Origin: Catenovulum sediminis
GTDB lineage: Bacteria > Pseudomonadota > Gammaproteobacteria > Enterobacterales > Alteromonadaceae
Direction of reading: 5' to 3'
Assembly (NCBI RefSeq): GCF_007289895.1
Contig: NZ_CP041660.1
Coordinates: forward strand, 2,046,001 to 2,110,000
Length of the DNA stretch: 64,000 nucleotides
Shown here: positions 8,680 to 19,375 of the stretch, one piece after another
How the letters are laid out: every line of letters starts with the position of its first letter
How positions within the stretch are numbered: position 1 is the stretch's first letter
The notes under the pieces: generated by a model
What the model was told of the DNA's origin: nothing
The model's database searches: none
What the model saw: the letters and a program-made list of their open reading frames with translations, nothing else
Translations under genes and position numbers: made by a program

Positions 8680-10210
8680 TGTCATGCAAAACATAGAACA
8701 GAATTTGAACACTGATATTGCACGCATTGTTGAGGTAAATTTACCAGCGATACCTATTACCGCTGTACAAAAAGATAGTCGCCTGATAAAAGAAAATAAC
8801 TGTTTTTTAGCGCTTGTTGGTCATGCACAACATGGAATTAAATTTGCACAGTTAGCTATCGCAAACGGTGCATGTATAATCTTGCAGGAAACACAGGAAA
8901 AAGCTTTACACGGCCACACAGAATCTATCTCAGACGTGCCTGTGGTGTATGTCTATGATTTAAAATCTTTTAGTGGCGAATTAGCGGCGTTAACTTATGG
9001 CCATGCTTCCAAAGCACTCAAGGTCGTTGGTGTAACTGGCACCAATGGTAAAACCTCTTTATGTGATATGATTTGTCAGTTAGCTGATAATTGTCATCAA
9101 CAAGCCGCTTATATCGGTACGCTCGGTGCTAGGTGGCAAGATAATGCAATTGCTACAGGCTTAACAACACCGGATGAATTTACTTTACAAAACTTACTAG
9201 CCGAATTTGTAAGAGATGAGGTTGAACTCGCGGCACTTGAGGTTTCTTCACATGCAATGCAACAAGGGCGCGTTTCAGCTGTAGACTTTGATTTAGTGGC
9301 CTTTACCAACTTGTCGCATGATCATCTTGATTATCATCAGTCGATGCAGGCATATTTTAATGCTAAAGCCGAGTTGTTTATTCAGAATCCCAAGGCGATA
9401 GCGCTGATAAACCTGGATAATCAATATGGTCAGAAACTGTATCACTTGTTGCAGCACACAAACCCTTCACAAAAGCTGGTAACCATTAGTCAAAAAAGCG
9501 AAACCAGTGAACCTGTGAGTATGAAAATAGAAAGTATTGCCGTGCATGAAAATGGTTTTACTTTGGAGTGTGCATTTACTCCGAACTTTTTAGGGCGAAA
9601 ACAGAGCGATTCTTCCGTTATTTTTGAATTACCACTGATAGCTGATTTTAATATAACCAATAGCATGATGGCTGTTGCTGCTCTGTATGCATTGGACTAT
9701 TCGCTATCCAGTTTGCAAGCGGCTGTGCAAAAACTTAAAGCGCCGGCTGGTCGAATGGAAAAATTTCCAATTTCAGATAGTCGTTGCTTGGTGGTTGATT
9801 TTGCCCATACCCCTGAAGCATTAGAAATGGCGCTGCAAGCGTGTCGGCGGCATTGTCGTGGCAAATTATGGGTTATATTTGGTTGTGGCGGTGATAGAGA
9901 TCAGGCAAAACGCCGAGTCATGGGACAAATAGCCGAAAAAAATGCTGATCAGATTATTATTACGAACGATAACCCTCGTAGTGAAGAACCACAAGCCATC
10001 GCACAACAAATCGGGCAGGGAATTAATGTTGACTATCAGATTGAGCTAGATCGCAAACAAGCGATCCGTTTAGCGGTTGCTCAAGCACAAGCCAATGATT
10101 GGATTTTGCTTGCTGGCAAAGGGCACGAAAAAACACAAATTTTTGCCGAGCAAACAGTGGAATATGATGAACGAGCGTTTGTTACTCAAGTTGCTAGGGA
10201 GGCCGCATGA
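8672..10210 (+). CDS. murE: UDP-N-acetylmuramoyl-L-alanyl-D-glutamate--2,6-diaminopimelate ligase
   Basis: Cytoplasmic Mur ligase adding the third residue of the peptidoglycan stem. The ATP loop is GVTGTNGKTS, and the DNPR motif (ITNDNPRSEEP) marks specificity for meso-diaminopimelate rather than lysine, as expected for a Gram-negative. The 512 residues are the normal length. It overlaps ftsI (8 bases) and murF (4 bases). Confidence 0.96.
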   Translation: MPDVMQNIEQNLNTDIARIVEVNLPAIPITAVQKDSRLIKENNCFLALVGHAQHGIKFAQLAIANGACIILQETQEKALHGHTESISDVPVVYVYDLKSFSGELAALTYGHASKALKVVGVTGTNGKTSLCDMICQLADNCHQQAAYIGTLGARWQDNAIATGLTTPDEFTLQNLLAEFVRDEVELAALEVSSHAMQQGRVSAVDFDLVAFTNLSHDHLDYHQSMQAYFNAKAELFIQNPKAIALINLDNQYGQKLYHLLQHTNPSQKLVTISQKSETSEPVSMKIESIAVHENGFTLECAFTPNFLGRKQSDSSVIFELPLIADFNITNSMMAVAALYALDYSLSSLQAAVQKLKAPAGRMEKFPISDSRCLVVDFAHTPEALEMALQACRRHCRGKLWVIFGCGGDRDQAKRRVMGQIAEKNADQIIITNDNPRSEEPQAIAQQIGQGINVDYQIELDRKQAIRLAVAQAQANDWILLAGKGHEKTQIFAEQTVEYDERAFVTQVAREAA

Positions 10211-11586
10211 TTTCCGTATCATTAGGTGAACTGGCACAGGTAACAGGTGGGCGTTTGGTCGGTGGCGAGGCTAACATACAGTCAATTTGCCATGATAGTC
10301 GAAAAGTGCAAATGGGTGATTGTTACTTAGCTATTGTCGGTGAACGCTTTGATGGTCACAATTTTTGCCAAAGTGCAATTGAAGCCGGTGCAATTGCTTT
10401 GATTGTCAGCACAGAACAAAAAGTCGCAGTACCGCAATTAATCGTTGATGATTGCAAAACCGCGTTAGGACAGATTGGCGCTTTTAATAAATCACGAGCC
10501 AAAGTTAAAACAGTCGCTATTACCGGCAGCAGTGGTAAAACGACAGTAAAAGAAATGCTAGCAGCGATTCTCAAGCTGGCAGGCAAAACGTTGGCAACGG
10601 CCGGTAATTTCAACAATGATATTGGCGTACCATTAACCCTATTGCGTTTGGATGAAAGCTATCAATATGCAGTGATTGAACTGGGTGCAAACCACATCGG
10701 CGAAATTGCCTATACGGTTAATTTAACTCAGCCTGATGTTGCCATGGTGAATAATGTCAGTGCAGCTCACCTAGAAGGGTTTGGCTCACTGGCCGGTGTT
10801 ATTCAAGCCAAAGGTGAAATTTATCAAGGGCTTGCTAATAATGGTTGGGCGGTTGTTAACTCTGACTTAGATTGTATCGGAGATTGGATATCAGAATTAT
10901 CCGGTCGTAAACAATTGTCCTACTCTCGTCAGCCGTTTGCCGATGTGTATGCCCGTAATGTCGTAATTCAGGACGATTTATGTCCTCAGTTTGAATGGGT
11001 ATATCAAGGGCAGACATATCCGGTCAAATTAAATATTCCCGGTCAACACAATGTTAATAATGCGATGGCGGCTATTTCATGCGCCCTGTGTTTAGGCATT
11101 GATAAAAGTTTAATAAGCCAAGGATTAACAGAAACAGTTGCAGTAGCAGGCCGCGTCAAACCGATAGAATTGGGCAAGATTACATTAATTGATGACAGTT
11201 ATAACGCAAATCAGGGCTCGATGTTGGCTGCGATAGATTTACTAAAAAGCGCGCCAGGTGCTCGATACTTGATTATGGGTGATATGGCTGAAATGGGGCA
11301 ATATGCTGAAGAAGTGCACCAAGCCGTTGGTGTATATGCAAAAGAAGCCAGCTTAGAAGGATTCTACGTCAAAGGAAACTGGGTCAAAAAAGCGCAAGAA
11401 AACCCTGAATTTCAGTTTAATGATTTTGAGTTATTAGCTGAAAAATTACTTTCTGAGATTAATGAAAAGATAAATTCTAATAATAAACAAAAGGTTACAG
11501 TTTTGATTAAAGGTTCCCGCAGTGCAGGTATGGAACAACTTGTCACATTATTAAAAGAAAAGTGTGGGGTGCAAGCACAATGTTAG
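10207..11586 (+). CDS. murF: UDP-N-acetylmuramoyl-tripeptide--D-alanyl-D-alanine ligase
   Basis: Mur ligase that adds the D-Ala-D-Ala dipeptide made by Ddl, encoded further along the cluster. The 459 residues contain the ATP-binding loop [13 protein letters not shown], the substrate motif [13 protein letters not shown] and the C-terminal [11 protein letters not shown] segment. It overlaps murE by four bases and mraY by seven. Confidence 0.96.
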   Translation: MISVSLGELAQVTGGRLVGGEANIQSICHDSRKVQMGDCYLAIVGERFDGHNFCQSAIEAGAIALIVSTEQKVAVPQLIVDDCKTALGQIGAFNKSRAKVKTVAITGSSGKTTVKEMLAAILKLAGKTLATAGNFNNDIGVPLTLLRLDESYQYAVIELGANHIGEIAYTVNLTQPDVAMVNNVSAAHLEGFGSLAGVIQAKGEIYQGLANNGWAVVNSDLDCIGDWISELSGRKQLSYSRQPFADVYARNVVIQDDLCPQFEWVYQGQTYPVKLNIPGQHNVNNAMAAISCALCLGIDKSLISQGLTETVAVAGRVKPIELGKITLIDDSYNANQGSMLAAIDLLKSAPGARYLIMGDMAEMGQYAEEVHQAVGVYAKEASLEGFYVKGNWVKKAQENPEFQFNDFELLAEKLLSEINEKINSNNKQKVTVLIKGSRSAGMEQLVTLLKEKCGVQAQC

Positions 11587-12665
11587 TTTGGTTTGCACAA
11601 TGGCTCACTGAAAATGTAGACCCAGGTTTTAATGTATTCTCTTATCTTACATTCAGAGCGATATTAAGTATTTTAACCGGCTTATTTTTGTCTTTGTTTC
11701 TAGGGCCTAAACTGATTCGTTATTTGCAGCGCATGCAAATTGGGCAAACGGTTCGCACGGATGGACCCGAATCACATTTTTCTAAATCAGGGACACCGAC
11801 CATGGGCGGAATACTGATTTTGGGTGCTATTGCGACTTCCATCATACTGTGGGCTGATTTGACAAATCGTTATGTACTGGTGACTTTGTTTGTCGTTTTG
11901 GCATTTGGTGCGATCGGCTTTGTTGATGATTATCGTAAAGTGATTCGCAAAGACAGCAAAGGGTTAATTGCGCGCTGGAAGTATTTCTGGCAGTCCGTTA
12001 CTGCGATTGTCGTTGCACTGATATTGTTCATGACACGAGAGCAGGCTGCTGAAACACAGTTATTGATTCCATTTTTCAAGGAAATTTTACCGCAATTGGG
12101 GTTGTTTTACTTAGTGACAACTTACTTTGTTATTGTCGGCACCAGTAACGCTGTTAATTTAACCGATGGCTTAGATGGTTTAGCCATTGTTCCAACCATT
12201 ATGGTTGCTGCTGCTTTTGCATTAATAGCTTATGTGACAGGCAATGTGAACTTTTCTGCCTATCTAAATATTCCATTTATACCAGAGACCAGTGAGCTCG
12301 TTATTGTATGCACGGCAATTTTTGGCGCTGGATTAGGCTTTTTATGGTTTAACACTTATCCGGCACAAGTTTTTATGGGTGATGTGGGTTCACTGTCATT
12401 AGGTGCAACCTTAGGCGTTATCGCGGTTTTAGTCAGACAGGAAATTGTCCTGATCATAATGGGAGGCGTGTTTGTGATGGAAACCGTATCCGTTATTTTA
12501 CAGGTTGGCAGTTATAAATTACGCGGCGAACGCATTTTTAGGATGGCGCCAATACATCATCATTATGAGTTAAAAGGGTGGCCTGAACCCAGAGTGATAG
12601 TGCGCTTCTGGATCATCAGTCTCGTTTTGGTTTTGATAGGTTTAGCAACATTGAAGCTGAGATAA
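11580..12665 (+). CDS. mraY: Phospho-N-acetylmuramoyl-pentapeptide-transferase
   Basis: Polytopic inner-membrane enzyme that forms lipid I from UDP-MurNAc-pentapeptide and undecaprenyl phosphate. ATG at 11580 gives MLVWFAQWL, matching known MraY N termini; the upstream in-frame GTG at 11562 would add six residues inside murF. Visible family motifs are the GFVDDYRK aspartate pair, [10 protein letters not shown] and the MAPIHHHYE histidine loop. The 361 residues are the typical length. The next gene is ftsW, not murD as in most relatives. Confidence 0.97.
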   Translation: MLVWFAQWLTENVDPGFNVFSYLTFRAILSILTGLFLSLFLGPKLIRYLQRMQIGQTVRTDGPESHFSKSGTPTMGGILILGAIATSIILWADLTNRYVLVTLFVVLAFGAIGFVDDYRKVIRKDSKGLIARWKYFWQSVTAIVVALILFMTREQAAETQLLIPFFKEILPQLGLFYLVTTYFVIVGTSNAVNLTDGLDGLAIVPTIMVAAAFALIAYVTGNVNFSAYLNIPFIPETSELVIVCTAIFGAGLGFLWFNTYPAQVFMGDVGSLSLGATLGVIAVLVRQEIVLIIMGGVFVMETVSVILQVGSYKLRGERIFRMAPIHHHYELKGWPEPRVIVRFWIISLVLVLIGLATLKLR

Positions 12666-12666
12666 T

Positions 12667-13893
12667 ATGGTTAGCGAAGCGATTAAACCGACATTTAAGG
12701 AACAACTACAGCGCTTTTTTCAAAGCGCTTTTGGCGTTTCTGAAACACATGCTTTGTACGACAGAAGTATTGTGCTGATTGCTTTAAGTTTGGCAATCGT
12801 TGGATTAATTATGGTGGCTTCTGCTTCATTGCCTTATGCGATGCGCGAGTTTGATAACCCGTTGCATTTTGTCATTCGGCATATGATTTACTTAGTTTTA
12901 AGTTTTGTCATTGCATTGGCGGTATTGCAATTACCGGTCAGCTGGTGGGAAAAATTTAACCCTTATTTATTATTAGTTGCGCTTGTTTTATTGATTGCTG
13001 TACTCATTGTTGGACGCACTGTAAACGGGGCAACACGTTGGTTGGCCATTGGGCCTATTAACATACAGGCGGCAGAGCCGGCTAAATTGTTTTTTTTCGC
13101 CTATTTAGCCGGTTATTTAGTGCGGCGTGAAAACGAGATTAAACAAAGTATCAAGGGGTTTATTAAGCCCTTGGTCGTGTTTTTTTTGCTGGCTATGTTG
13201 TTGTTGATGCAACCTGATTTGGGCACTGTGGTGGTGATGTTTGCTACGACAGTGGGTTTGTTGTTTTTGGCTGGCTCTAAATTGCTGCAGTTTTTTGCGC
13301 TATTTATGACGGGTATTTCAGCTATTGTGATTTTAATCGTGATAGAGCCATATCGGATGCGCCGCATTTTGTCTTTTTTAGACCCGTGGGAAGACCCATT
13401 TGGTAAAGGCTATCAGTTAACGCAAAGTTTAATGGCATATGGCCGTGGTGACTGGTTTGGCACAGGGTTAGGTAACAGTATTCAGAAGTTAGATTACTTA
13501 CCTGAAGCACATACAGATTTTGTGTTTGCAATTTTGGCTGAAGAGTTTGGTTATGTTGGTGTGGCATGTGTCATTGTTTTAGTGTTCAGCTTGGTCAGTA
13601 AAACCATCAATGTTGGACACAGAGCAATGTTGGCGGAGCGTCCATTCGCTTCATATTTGGCTTATGGCATTGGTATTTGGATCAGTTTTCAAGCAGCCGT
13701 AAATATCGGTGCAAGTGCCGGCATGCTGCCAACCAAAGGATTAACTTTGCCTTTGGTGAGTTACGGCGGAAGTAGTTTGATTGTGATGAGTATTGCGATA
13801 GCACTGATTTTACGAATTGATCATGAGCTGAGGTTAATGACGACACAAGCAACGCGAAGCACAAGGGGCAAAAGGAAAGGCAAAGATGAGTAA
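12667..13893 (+). CDS. ftsW: Septal peptidoglycan glycosyltransferase FtsW
   Basis: SEDS-family membrane glycosyltransferase that polymerises lipid II at the septum with FtsI. The 408 residues are rich in membrane helices and carry SEDS signatures such as the NGATRW loop, QPDLGT, the EAHTDFVFAILAEEFG segment and the C-terminal PLVSYGGSS. It starts one base after the mraY stop, which leaves no room for murD. Its 3' end overlaps murG by eight bases. Confidence 0.96.
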   Translation: MVSEAIKPTFKEQLQRFFQSAFGVSETHALYDRSIVLIALSLAIVGLIMVASASLPYAMREFDNPLHFVIRHMIYLVLSFVIALAVLQLPVSWWEKFNPYLLLVALVLLIAVLIVGRTVNGATRWLAIGPINIQAAEPAKLFFFAYLAGYLVRRENEIKQSIKGFIKPLVVFFLLAMLLLMQPDLGTVVVMFATTVGLLFLAGSKLLQFFALFMTGISAIVILIVIEPYRMRRILSFLDPWEDPFGKGYQLTQSLMAYGRGDWFGTGLGNSIQKLDYLPEAHTDFVFAILAEEFGYVGVACVIVLVFSLVSKTINVGHRAMLAERPFASYLAYGIGIWISFQAAVNIGASAGMLPTKGLTLPLVSYGGSSLIVMSIAIALILRIDHELRLMTTQATRSTRGKRKGKDE

Positions 13894-14962
13894 AAAAATA
13901 CTGATTATGGCAGGTGGTACCGGTGGCCATATTTTTCCCGGTTTAGCGGTGGCTGAAGAACTGCAGCAACGAGGCTGGCAGGTGATGTGGTTAGGCACAC
14001 AAGACAGAATGGAAGCGCATATCGTGCCGCAAGCTGGTATTGATATTCGTTTTATCGAAATAAAAGGGGTGCGTAATAAAGGGTTATTGCGCAAATTGCT
14101 CACCCCTTTTGTTTTGCTAAAAGCCATTTGTCAGGCAAAAAAAGTGATATCGGAATTTCAACCAGATGTGGTCGTCGGGTTTGGTGGGTATGTTGCTTTG
14201 CCGGGAGGGTTGGCAGCACGGTTGAGTGGCAAGCGTTTGGTGATTCATGAACAAAATGCGGTCGCGGGACTGACCAATCGTATTTTGGCGCGATTTGCCA
14301 AACTGGTTGTAGTGGCTTTTGAAAATACCCAAAAATTACCACAGGTTACCTATGAAGTATTGGGTAATCCGGTACGTGCTGCAATTGAAAAAAAGGCAAT
14401 TTATCAAGGGACGAGTGACGAATTGCAAATATTGGTTGTCGGCGGCAGTTTAGGTGCACAGGTGTTAAATACCTGTGTGCCACATGCGATAGCCCAGTTA
14501 GCAGATTCACATAAAATTAAAGTCAAACATCAGGCTGGCAAAAATAATCTAGCGGAAGTGAGAGCGGCTTACGGCAATAGTCAGTGTCAAGCCGAGGTTG
14601 TGGAGTTTATTCAGGATATGTCTGCAGCTTATCAAAAGGCTGATTTAGTGATTTGCAGAGCGGGGGCATTAACTGTATCTGAAATCGCAGCGTGTGGAAT
14701 AGCAAGTATTTTTGTGCCTTTACCGCATGCTGTAGATGATCATCAAACGCTTAACGCTAGAGTTTTAGTTGATGAAAATGCAGCAATACTCTTACCGCAA
14801 AGTGAGCTACAAGCCGGTAAATTGAAAGACGTGCTGGGCGATTTAATGCAGCACAAAGAGAAAATTAAACAAATGGCACTAGCCTGCAAAAAAGTAGCGC
14901 AGCCTAATGCCAGATATGAATTAGCAGAAGCAATAGAGCAAATAACTGTAGGGCAAGCATGA
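13886..14962 (+). CDS. murG: UDP-N-acetylglucosamine--N-acetylmuramyl-(pentapeptide) pyrophosphoryl-undecaprenol N-acetylglucosamine transferase
   Basis: GT28 peripheral membrane enzyme that converts lipid I to lipid II. The 358 residues begin with the glycine-rich loop [19 protein letters not shown] and contain [24 protein letters not shown] and the donor-binding [15 protein letters not shown] block. It sits between ftsW and murC with overlaps on both sides. Confidence 0.97.
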   Translation: MSKKILIMAGGTGGHIFPGLAVAEELQQRGWQVMWLGTQDRMEAHIVPQAGIDIRFIEIKGVRNKGLLRKLLTPFVLLKAICQAKKVISEFQPDVVVGFGGYVALPGGLAARLSGKRLVIHEQNAVAGLTNRILARFAKLVVVAFENTQKLPQVTYEVLGNPVRAAIEKKAIYQGTSDELQILVVGGSLGAQVLNTCVPHAIAQLADSHKIKVKHQAGKNNLAEVRAAYGNSQCQAEVVEFIQDMSAAYQKADLVICRAGALTVSEIAACGIASIFVPLPHAVDDHQTLNARVLVDENAAILLPQSELQAGKLKDVLGDLMQHKEKIKQMALACKKVAQPNARYELAEAIEQITVGQA

Positions 14963-16443
14963 AAATAACCAACAATAGCGAATATAAAATACCAGAAATG
15001 CGTCGCGTAAACCTGATTCATATGGTCGGGATTGGTGGTGCAGGTATGTGTGGTATCGCTGAAGTATTGTTGACAGACGGTTACCGGGTATCTGGTTCGG
15101 ATATGTACGCCAGTGCCAATACTCAGCGTCTACAATCTTTGGGCGCTGAAATTATGATTGGTCACGATGCGGGTAATATTCTTGGCGCTGACGTGGTAGT
15201 TATCTCGAGTGCTGTCAGCCAAGAAAACCCTGAAGTTGCGATGGCATTACAGCAAAGAATTCCGGTCATTCGGCGCGCTGAAATGCTAGCAGAAATTATG
15301 CGTTATCGTCATGGGATCGCGGTCGCTGGTACGCATGGAAAAACCACCACAACCAGTTTGATCGCCAGCATTTTTGCGCAAGCTGAGTTAGATCCAACCT
15401 TTATTATTGGTGGCCGTTTAAACAGCGCAAAAACCAATGCCAGATTAGGAAAAAGTCGATATTTGGTTGCTGAAGCAGATGAAAGTGATGCTTCGTTCTT
15501 GCATTTGCAGCCAATGGTTTCGGTTGTGACCAACATAGAAGCTGATCATATGGATACCTATGATGGTGACTTTGAAAAGATGCTGGCGACGTACAAAGAG
15601 TTCTTGCACAACTTGCCTTTTTATGGGCTCGCAGTGTTGTGTATAGATGATAAAAATGTCGAAAAAGTCGCCGAGTCACTGGGGCGTAATTACCTGACTT
15701 ACGGCTTTACAGAAAATGCTGATTTTAGAATTAAAGACTTTACACAAACAGGCAAACAAAGTTGTTTTACCGTCGAGCGTAATATCAAACCTAAATTACC
15801 CGATCTGCAAGTTAAGCTTAATCTGCCAGGCTATCACAATGCGCTTAATGCCGCAGCCGCAATCGCCGTAGCGACTGACGAAGGTATTGCAGATGAAGGT
15901 ATTTTGGCTGCGCTAGACTCTTTTGAAGGGATAGGGCGCAGATTTGAGCAAATGGGGCAATATGCTATTGACGGAGGCGACATTGAATTTATTGATGATT
16001 ATGGGCATCACCCAACAGAAGTATTAGCAACGATAAAGTCGATTCGAGCAGCCTATCCGGATAGGCGTTTAATAATGGCTTATCAACCGCATCGTTATAG
16101 TCGCACGCGCGATCTTTATGATGACTTTGTGCAGGTATTATCACAAGTTGATGTCTTATTGTTATTAGAAGTTTATAGTGCAGGTGAAGCACCAATCGTT
16201 GGCGTAGACAGCCGTAATCTGAGTCGCTCAATTCGTCAGCGTGGTGTAATCGACCCGATTTATATTGCAGCGCCCGAACAACTGCCGGCTGAACTGGCCA
16301 ATGTATTACAAGCAGATGATGTACTTTTAACACAAGGTGCCGGCAACATTGGCGCTATTGCAAAATTATTAAAAGAATTACAGCTGGATAAAGTTCAAAT
16401 GAAAGACTACACCAGCAAGGCGGCTGCTGGGGAGAACGGGTGA
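14959..16443 (+). CDS. murC: UDP-N-acetylmuramate--L-alanine ligase
   Basis: First Mur ligase, adding L-Ala to UDP-MurNAc. The 494 residues carry the N-terminal [17 protein letters not shown] Rossmann loop, the ATP loop [12 protein letters not shown] and the [11 protein letters not shown] motif. The start overlaps the murG stop (ATGA) and its stop overlaps the ddl start (TGATG). Confidence 0.97.
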   Translation: MKITNNSEYKIPEMRRVNLIHMVGIGGAGMCGIAEVLLTDGYRVSGSDMYASANTQRLQSLGAEIMIGHDAGNILGADVVVISSAVSQENPEVAMALQQRIPVIRRAEMLAEIMRYRHGIAVAGTHGKTTTTSLIASIFAQAELDPTFIIGGRLNSAKTNARLGKSRYLVAEADESDASFLHLQPMVSVVTNIEADHMDTYDGDFEKMLATYKEFLHNLPFYGLAVLCIDDKNVEKVAESLGRNYLTYGFTENADFRIKDFTQTGKQSCFTVERNIKPKLPDLQVKLNLPGYHNALNAAAAIAVATDEGIADEGILAALDSFEGIGRRFEQMGQYAIDGGDIEFIDDYGHHPTEVLATIKSIRAAYPDRRLIMAYQPHRYSRTRDLYDDFVQVLSQVDVLLLLEVYSAGEAPIVGVDSRNLSRSIRQRGVIDPIYIAAPEQLPAELANVLQADDVLLTQGAGNIGAIAKLLKELQLDKVQMKDYTSKAAAGENG

Positions 16444-17345
16444 TGGAAAAAATTGCAGTTTTATACGGTGGTAATTCAGCAGAGCGCGAAATTTCACTCA
16501 AATCGGGTCGGGCGGTCTATCAAGCATTAATTAATAGCCAGCATGACGCGGAGTTAATTGATACACGGGAAACCTCCCCCTTGTTATTAAAACAAATGGG
16601 ATTTCAAAAAGCTTTTATCGCATTGCATGGTCGGGGCGGTGAAGATGGAGTGATTCAAGGGGTTTTGGAATATTTGGCATTACCTTACACCGGAAGCCGT
16701 GTACTGGGTTCAGCCTTGGCGATGGATAAAATCCGTAGTAAACAAGTGTGGTTAAGCTGTGGCCTGCCGACTGCACAGTATGTTAGGGTCACGCCGAATC
16801 AGAAAATTGACTATGCGCAGATATTTACGCGGCTCGGTGACATTTTATTTGTAAAACCGGCTCGAGAAGGCAGCAGTATAGGTATGAGCCGAGTAGATAG
16901 TCCGGATCAGCTAGAAAGCGCGGTTGCTAATGCATTTGAGTTTGATCAAGATGTGCTCATTGAACAGTTTATTAATGGCCCAGAATATACCGTGAGCATA
17001 TTGGATGGCCAAGCGTTACCCGTAATCAGCATGCAACCAGAGCGAGTGTTTTATGACTATGAAGCTAAGTATTTATCAAATAGTACTCAGTATCATTGTC
17101 CATGCGGGTTGTCTGCAGAAGATGAAAAGCAAGTCCAAGAGTTGGCGCTGCAAGCATACTCCGCATTGGACGCCAGTGGTTGGGGACGGGTGGATTTAAT
17201 GCGTGCAGAAGATGGTACGTTTTATTTGCTTGAGGCCAATACGATACCGGGCATGACAGAAAAAAGTTTAGTGCCAATGGCCGCGAAAGCTGCCGGCATC
17301 AGTTTTGAGCAGTTGGTCAGCAGAATATTGGCTACAGCGAAATAA
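16443..17345 (+). CDS. ddl: D-alanine--D-alanine ligase
   Basis: ATP-grasp enzyme that makes the D-Ala-D-Ala dipeptide used by MurF. The ATG at 16443 overlaps the murC stop and gives 300 residues; a GTG at 16440 would add one residue. Motifs include LYGGNSAEREISLKSG, ALHGRGGEDG, FVKPAREGSSIGMS and the metal-binding LLEANTIPGMT. Its cluster position corresponds to ddlB of enterobacteria. Confidence 0.95.
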   Translation: MEKIAVLYGGNSAEREISLKSGRAVYQALINSQHDAELIDTRETSPLLLKQMGFQKAFIALHGRGGEDGVIQGVLEYLALPYTGSRVLGSALAMDKIRSKQVWLSCGLPTAQYVRVTPNQKIDYAQIFTRLGDILFVKPAREGSSIGMSRVDSPDQLESAVANAFEFDQDVLIEQFINGPEYTVSILDGQALPVISMQPERVFYDYEAKYLSNSTQYHCPCGLSAEDEKQVQELALQAYSALDASGWGRVDLMRAEDGTFYLLEANTIPGMTEKSLVPMAAKAAGISFEQLVSRILATAK

Positions 17346-17346
17346 A

Positions 17347-18096
17347 ATGTGGCAAAAAATACGTTGCTGGTTTGAAAAAGCAGAGTGGCCTTTTTGGATT
17401 GGTTTTCTGTTTTTTGTGGTGGTTGTCGTGAGCTGTGTGCAGTTAACATCCAGCGCACAACAATGGTTGCTAGATAGCAGTCAGCTACCAGTCAGATATT
17501 TAGAGGTAGAGGGTAACACTCAGTATGTTGAAGATGCTGATGTGCAATTGGCGCTGAATGAGTTAATGCAAAAAAGCTTTTATGCATTGGATGTCAATGA
17601 GGCTCAGCAAAAAGTTGAACATTTGGATTGGGTTTATTGGGCAGCGATTCGTAAGGAGTGGCCGGCCACGATAAAAGTAAACTTGGTTGAACAGCGGCCA
17701 CTGGTATTTTGGAACGGTGACTTTATTTTAAATCACCAAGGGCAGGTTTTTCAGGCGGATACGAGTCGCTTGGTATATTCACTGCCAGCATTATTTGGCC
17801 CAGAGGGTGAAGAGTTAAAAGCATTGCAGTTGTTTACAGATTACTCTGAACTACTGTCTTTGTATGGTTTAAAAGCTAAAGAAATGACAATGTCAGAAAG
17901 GTATGCAGTACACCTAACGTTAAGTAATGACATTAAATTGAATTTAGGCAGAGAAAACGGAATTGCACGGATAAAAAGATTTTTAGAGTTTTATCCTGCA
18001 TTGATTGAGCAACATCAAGTAGAATATGTCGATTTGCGTTATGACACTGGTTTTGCAGTGGGAGAACAGATTATGCAATCGGAAACAGCAGGCTAG
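17347..18096 (+). CDS. ftsQ: Cell division protein FtsQ
   Basis: Bitopic inner-membrane divisome protein that links early and late division components. ATG at 17347, directly after the ddl stop, gives 249 residues; the longer open frame from 17305 lies inside ddl and is not needed. One membrane segment (about residues 17-35) precedes a POTRA domain beginning at LPVRYLEVEGNTQYV, followed by the FtsQ/DivIB domain. ftsA follows after 14 bases. Confidence 0.93.
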   Translation: MWQKIRCWFEKAEWPFWIGFLFFVVVVVSCVQLTSSAQQWLLDSSQLPVRYLEVEGNTQYVEDADVQLALNELMQKSFYALDVNEAQQKVEHLDWVYWAAIRKEWPATIKVNLVEQRPLVFWNGDFILNHQGQVFQADTSRLVYSLPALFGPEGEELKALQLFTDYSELLSLYGLKAKEMTMSERYAVHLTLSNDIKLNLGRENGIARIKRFLEFYPALIEQHQVEYVDLRYDTGFAVGEQIMQSETAG

Positions 18097-18110
18097 GTTG
18101 GCAAATTAAT

Positions 18111-19346
18111 ATGTCAAAAACATTAGAGCGAAATTTAATTGTTGGACTCGACATTGGTACTGCGAAAGTAGTTGCCGTGGTAGGGGAGATACTGCCTGAC
18201 AACACCGTCAGTGTTGTTGGTGTGGGTACGCATCCCTCAGAGGGCATGGACAAAGGTGGCGTGAACAATATTGAGCTGGTTATACAGTCAATAAAGCGTG
18301 CGGTACATGAAGCCGAAATGATGTCTGATTGTCAGATTTCTTCTGTTTATTTGGCCATCTCTGGACGTCATATTAAATGTCAAAATGAAAACGGCATGGT
18401 GCCTATTCATGAGACTGAAGTAACGAATGATGATGTGGATAATGTGATTCATACCGCTAAGTCAGTTCCTTTACCAGCCGAACGAATGGTACTGCATGTA
18501 TTGCCGCAAGAATTCAACGTTGACGTTCAAGAGGGTATAAAAAGCCCTATTGGAATGTCAGGCGTTCGCTTAGAAGCAAAAGTACATTTAATAACATGCG
18601 CAAACGATATGGCTAAAAATATCGTTAAGTGTGTAGAGCGCTGCGGATTAAAAGTAGATGCTCTGGTTTCTTCATCTCTGGCGTCTAGCTATGCGGTGTT
18701 GACTGATGATGAGAAAGAACTGGGTGTTGGAGTTGTTGATATTGGTGCTGGCACAATGGACTTGGTTGTCTATGCTAACAGCGCTATTCGACATACCTCA
18801 GTGATTGCCGTGGCTGGCAATCAGGTAACAAAGGATATCGCGCAAATTTTTAGAACGCCTTTGAGCCACGCAGAGCAGATTAAAGTGAAATATGCCTGTG
18901 CACAAAGGCAGATGGTCAGTTTAGAAGATAGTATCGAAGTACCCAGTGTGGGAGGCCGACCAGCTCGATCGATGTCGCGCCACACATTGGCTGAAGTGGT
19001 AGAACCTAGATACCAGGAATTGTATGACTTGGTACTAGAGGACATTCGCAAGAGTGGATGGGAAGAACAAATTGCCGCAGGTATCGTGTTAACAGGCGGT
19101 ACAGGCAAAATGGAAGGCGCAGTAGAATTGGCTGAAGAAGTGTTTCAAATGCCCGTTCGATTGGGCTATCCAGTTAATTTAAAAGGTTTGACTGAATACG
19201 TTGACGACCCTGTTTATGCAACAGCTATTGGTTTGTTGCACTATGGCAAAGAAGACTTACAAGAGAAGTACGCAAGTCATGATGCAAATCAAGGCGTGAT
19301 AAGTTGGTGGCAACGTATTCAAAGTTGGTTTAAGGGTGAGTTTTAA
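18111..19346 (+). CDS. ftsA: Cell division protein FtsA
   Basis: Actin-like ATPase that tethers FtsZ to the membrane. The 411 residues show the N-terminal VGLDIGTAKVVAVVGE phosphate loop, VVDIGAGTMDLVVY, the VLTGGTGKMEG adenosine motif and a C-terminal amphipathic tail (WWQRIQSWFKGEF) that serves as the membrane-targeting sequence in this family. ftsZ follows after 29 bases. Confidence 0.97.
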   Translation: MSKTLERNLIVGLDIGTAKVVAVVGEILPDNTVSVVGVGTHPSEGMDKGGVNNIELVIQSIKRAVHEAEMMSDCQISSVYLAISGRHIKCQNENGMVPIHETEVTNDDVDNVIHTAKSVPLPAERMVLHVLPQEFNVDVQEGIKSPIGMSGVRLEAKVHLITCANDMAKNIVKCVERCGLKVDALVSSSLASSYAVLTDDEKELGVGVVDIGAGTMDLVVYANSAIRHTSVIAVAGNQVTKDIAQIFRTPLSHAEQIKVKYACAQRQMVSLEDSIEVPSVGGRPARSMSRHTLAEVVEPRYQELYDLVLEDIRKSGWEEQIAAGIVLTGGTGKMEGAVELAEEVFQMPVRLGYPVNLKGLTEYVDDPVYATAIGLLHYGKEDLQEKYASHDANQGVISWWQRIQSWFKGEF

Positions 19347-19375
19347 TTTTAGCAGGTGTGTTAGGAGAGTAATTT

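Noticed and set aside
12667-12760. Remnant or frameshifted murD between mraY and ftsW
   Set aside because: The one-base gap leads directly into the FtsW N terminus; no MurD motif occurs in any frame there.
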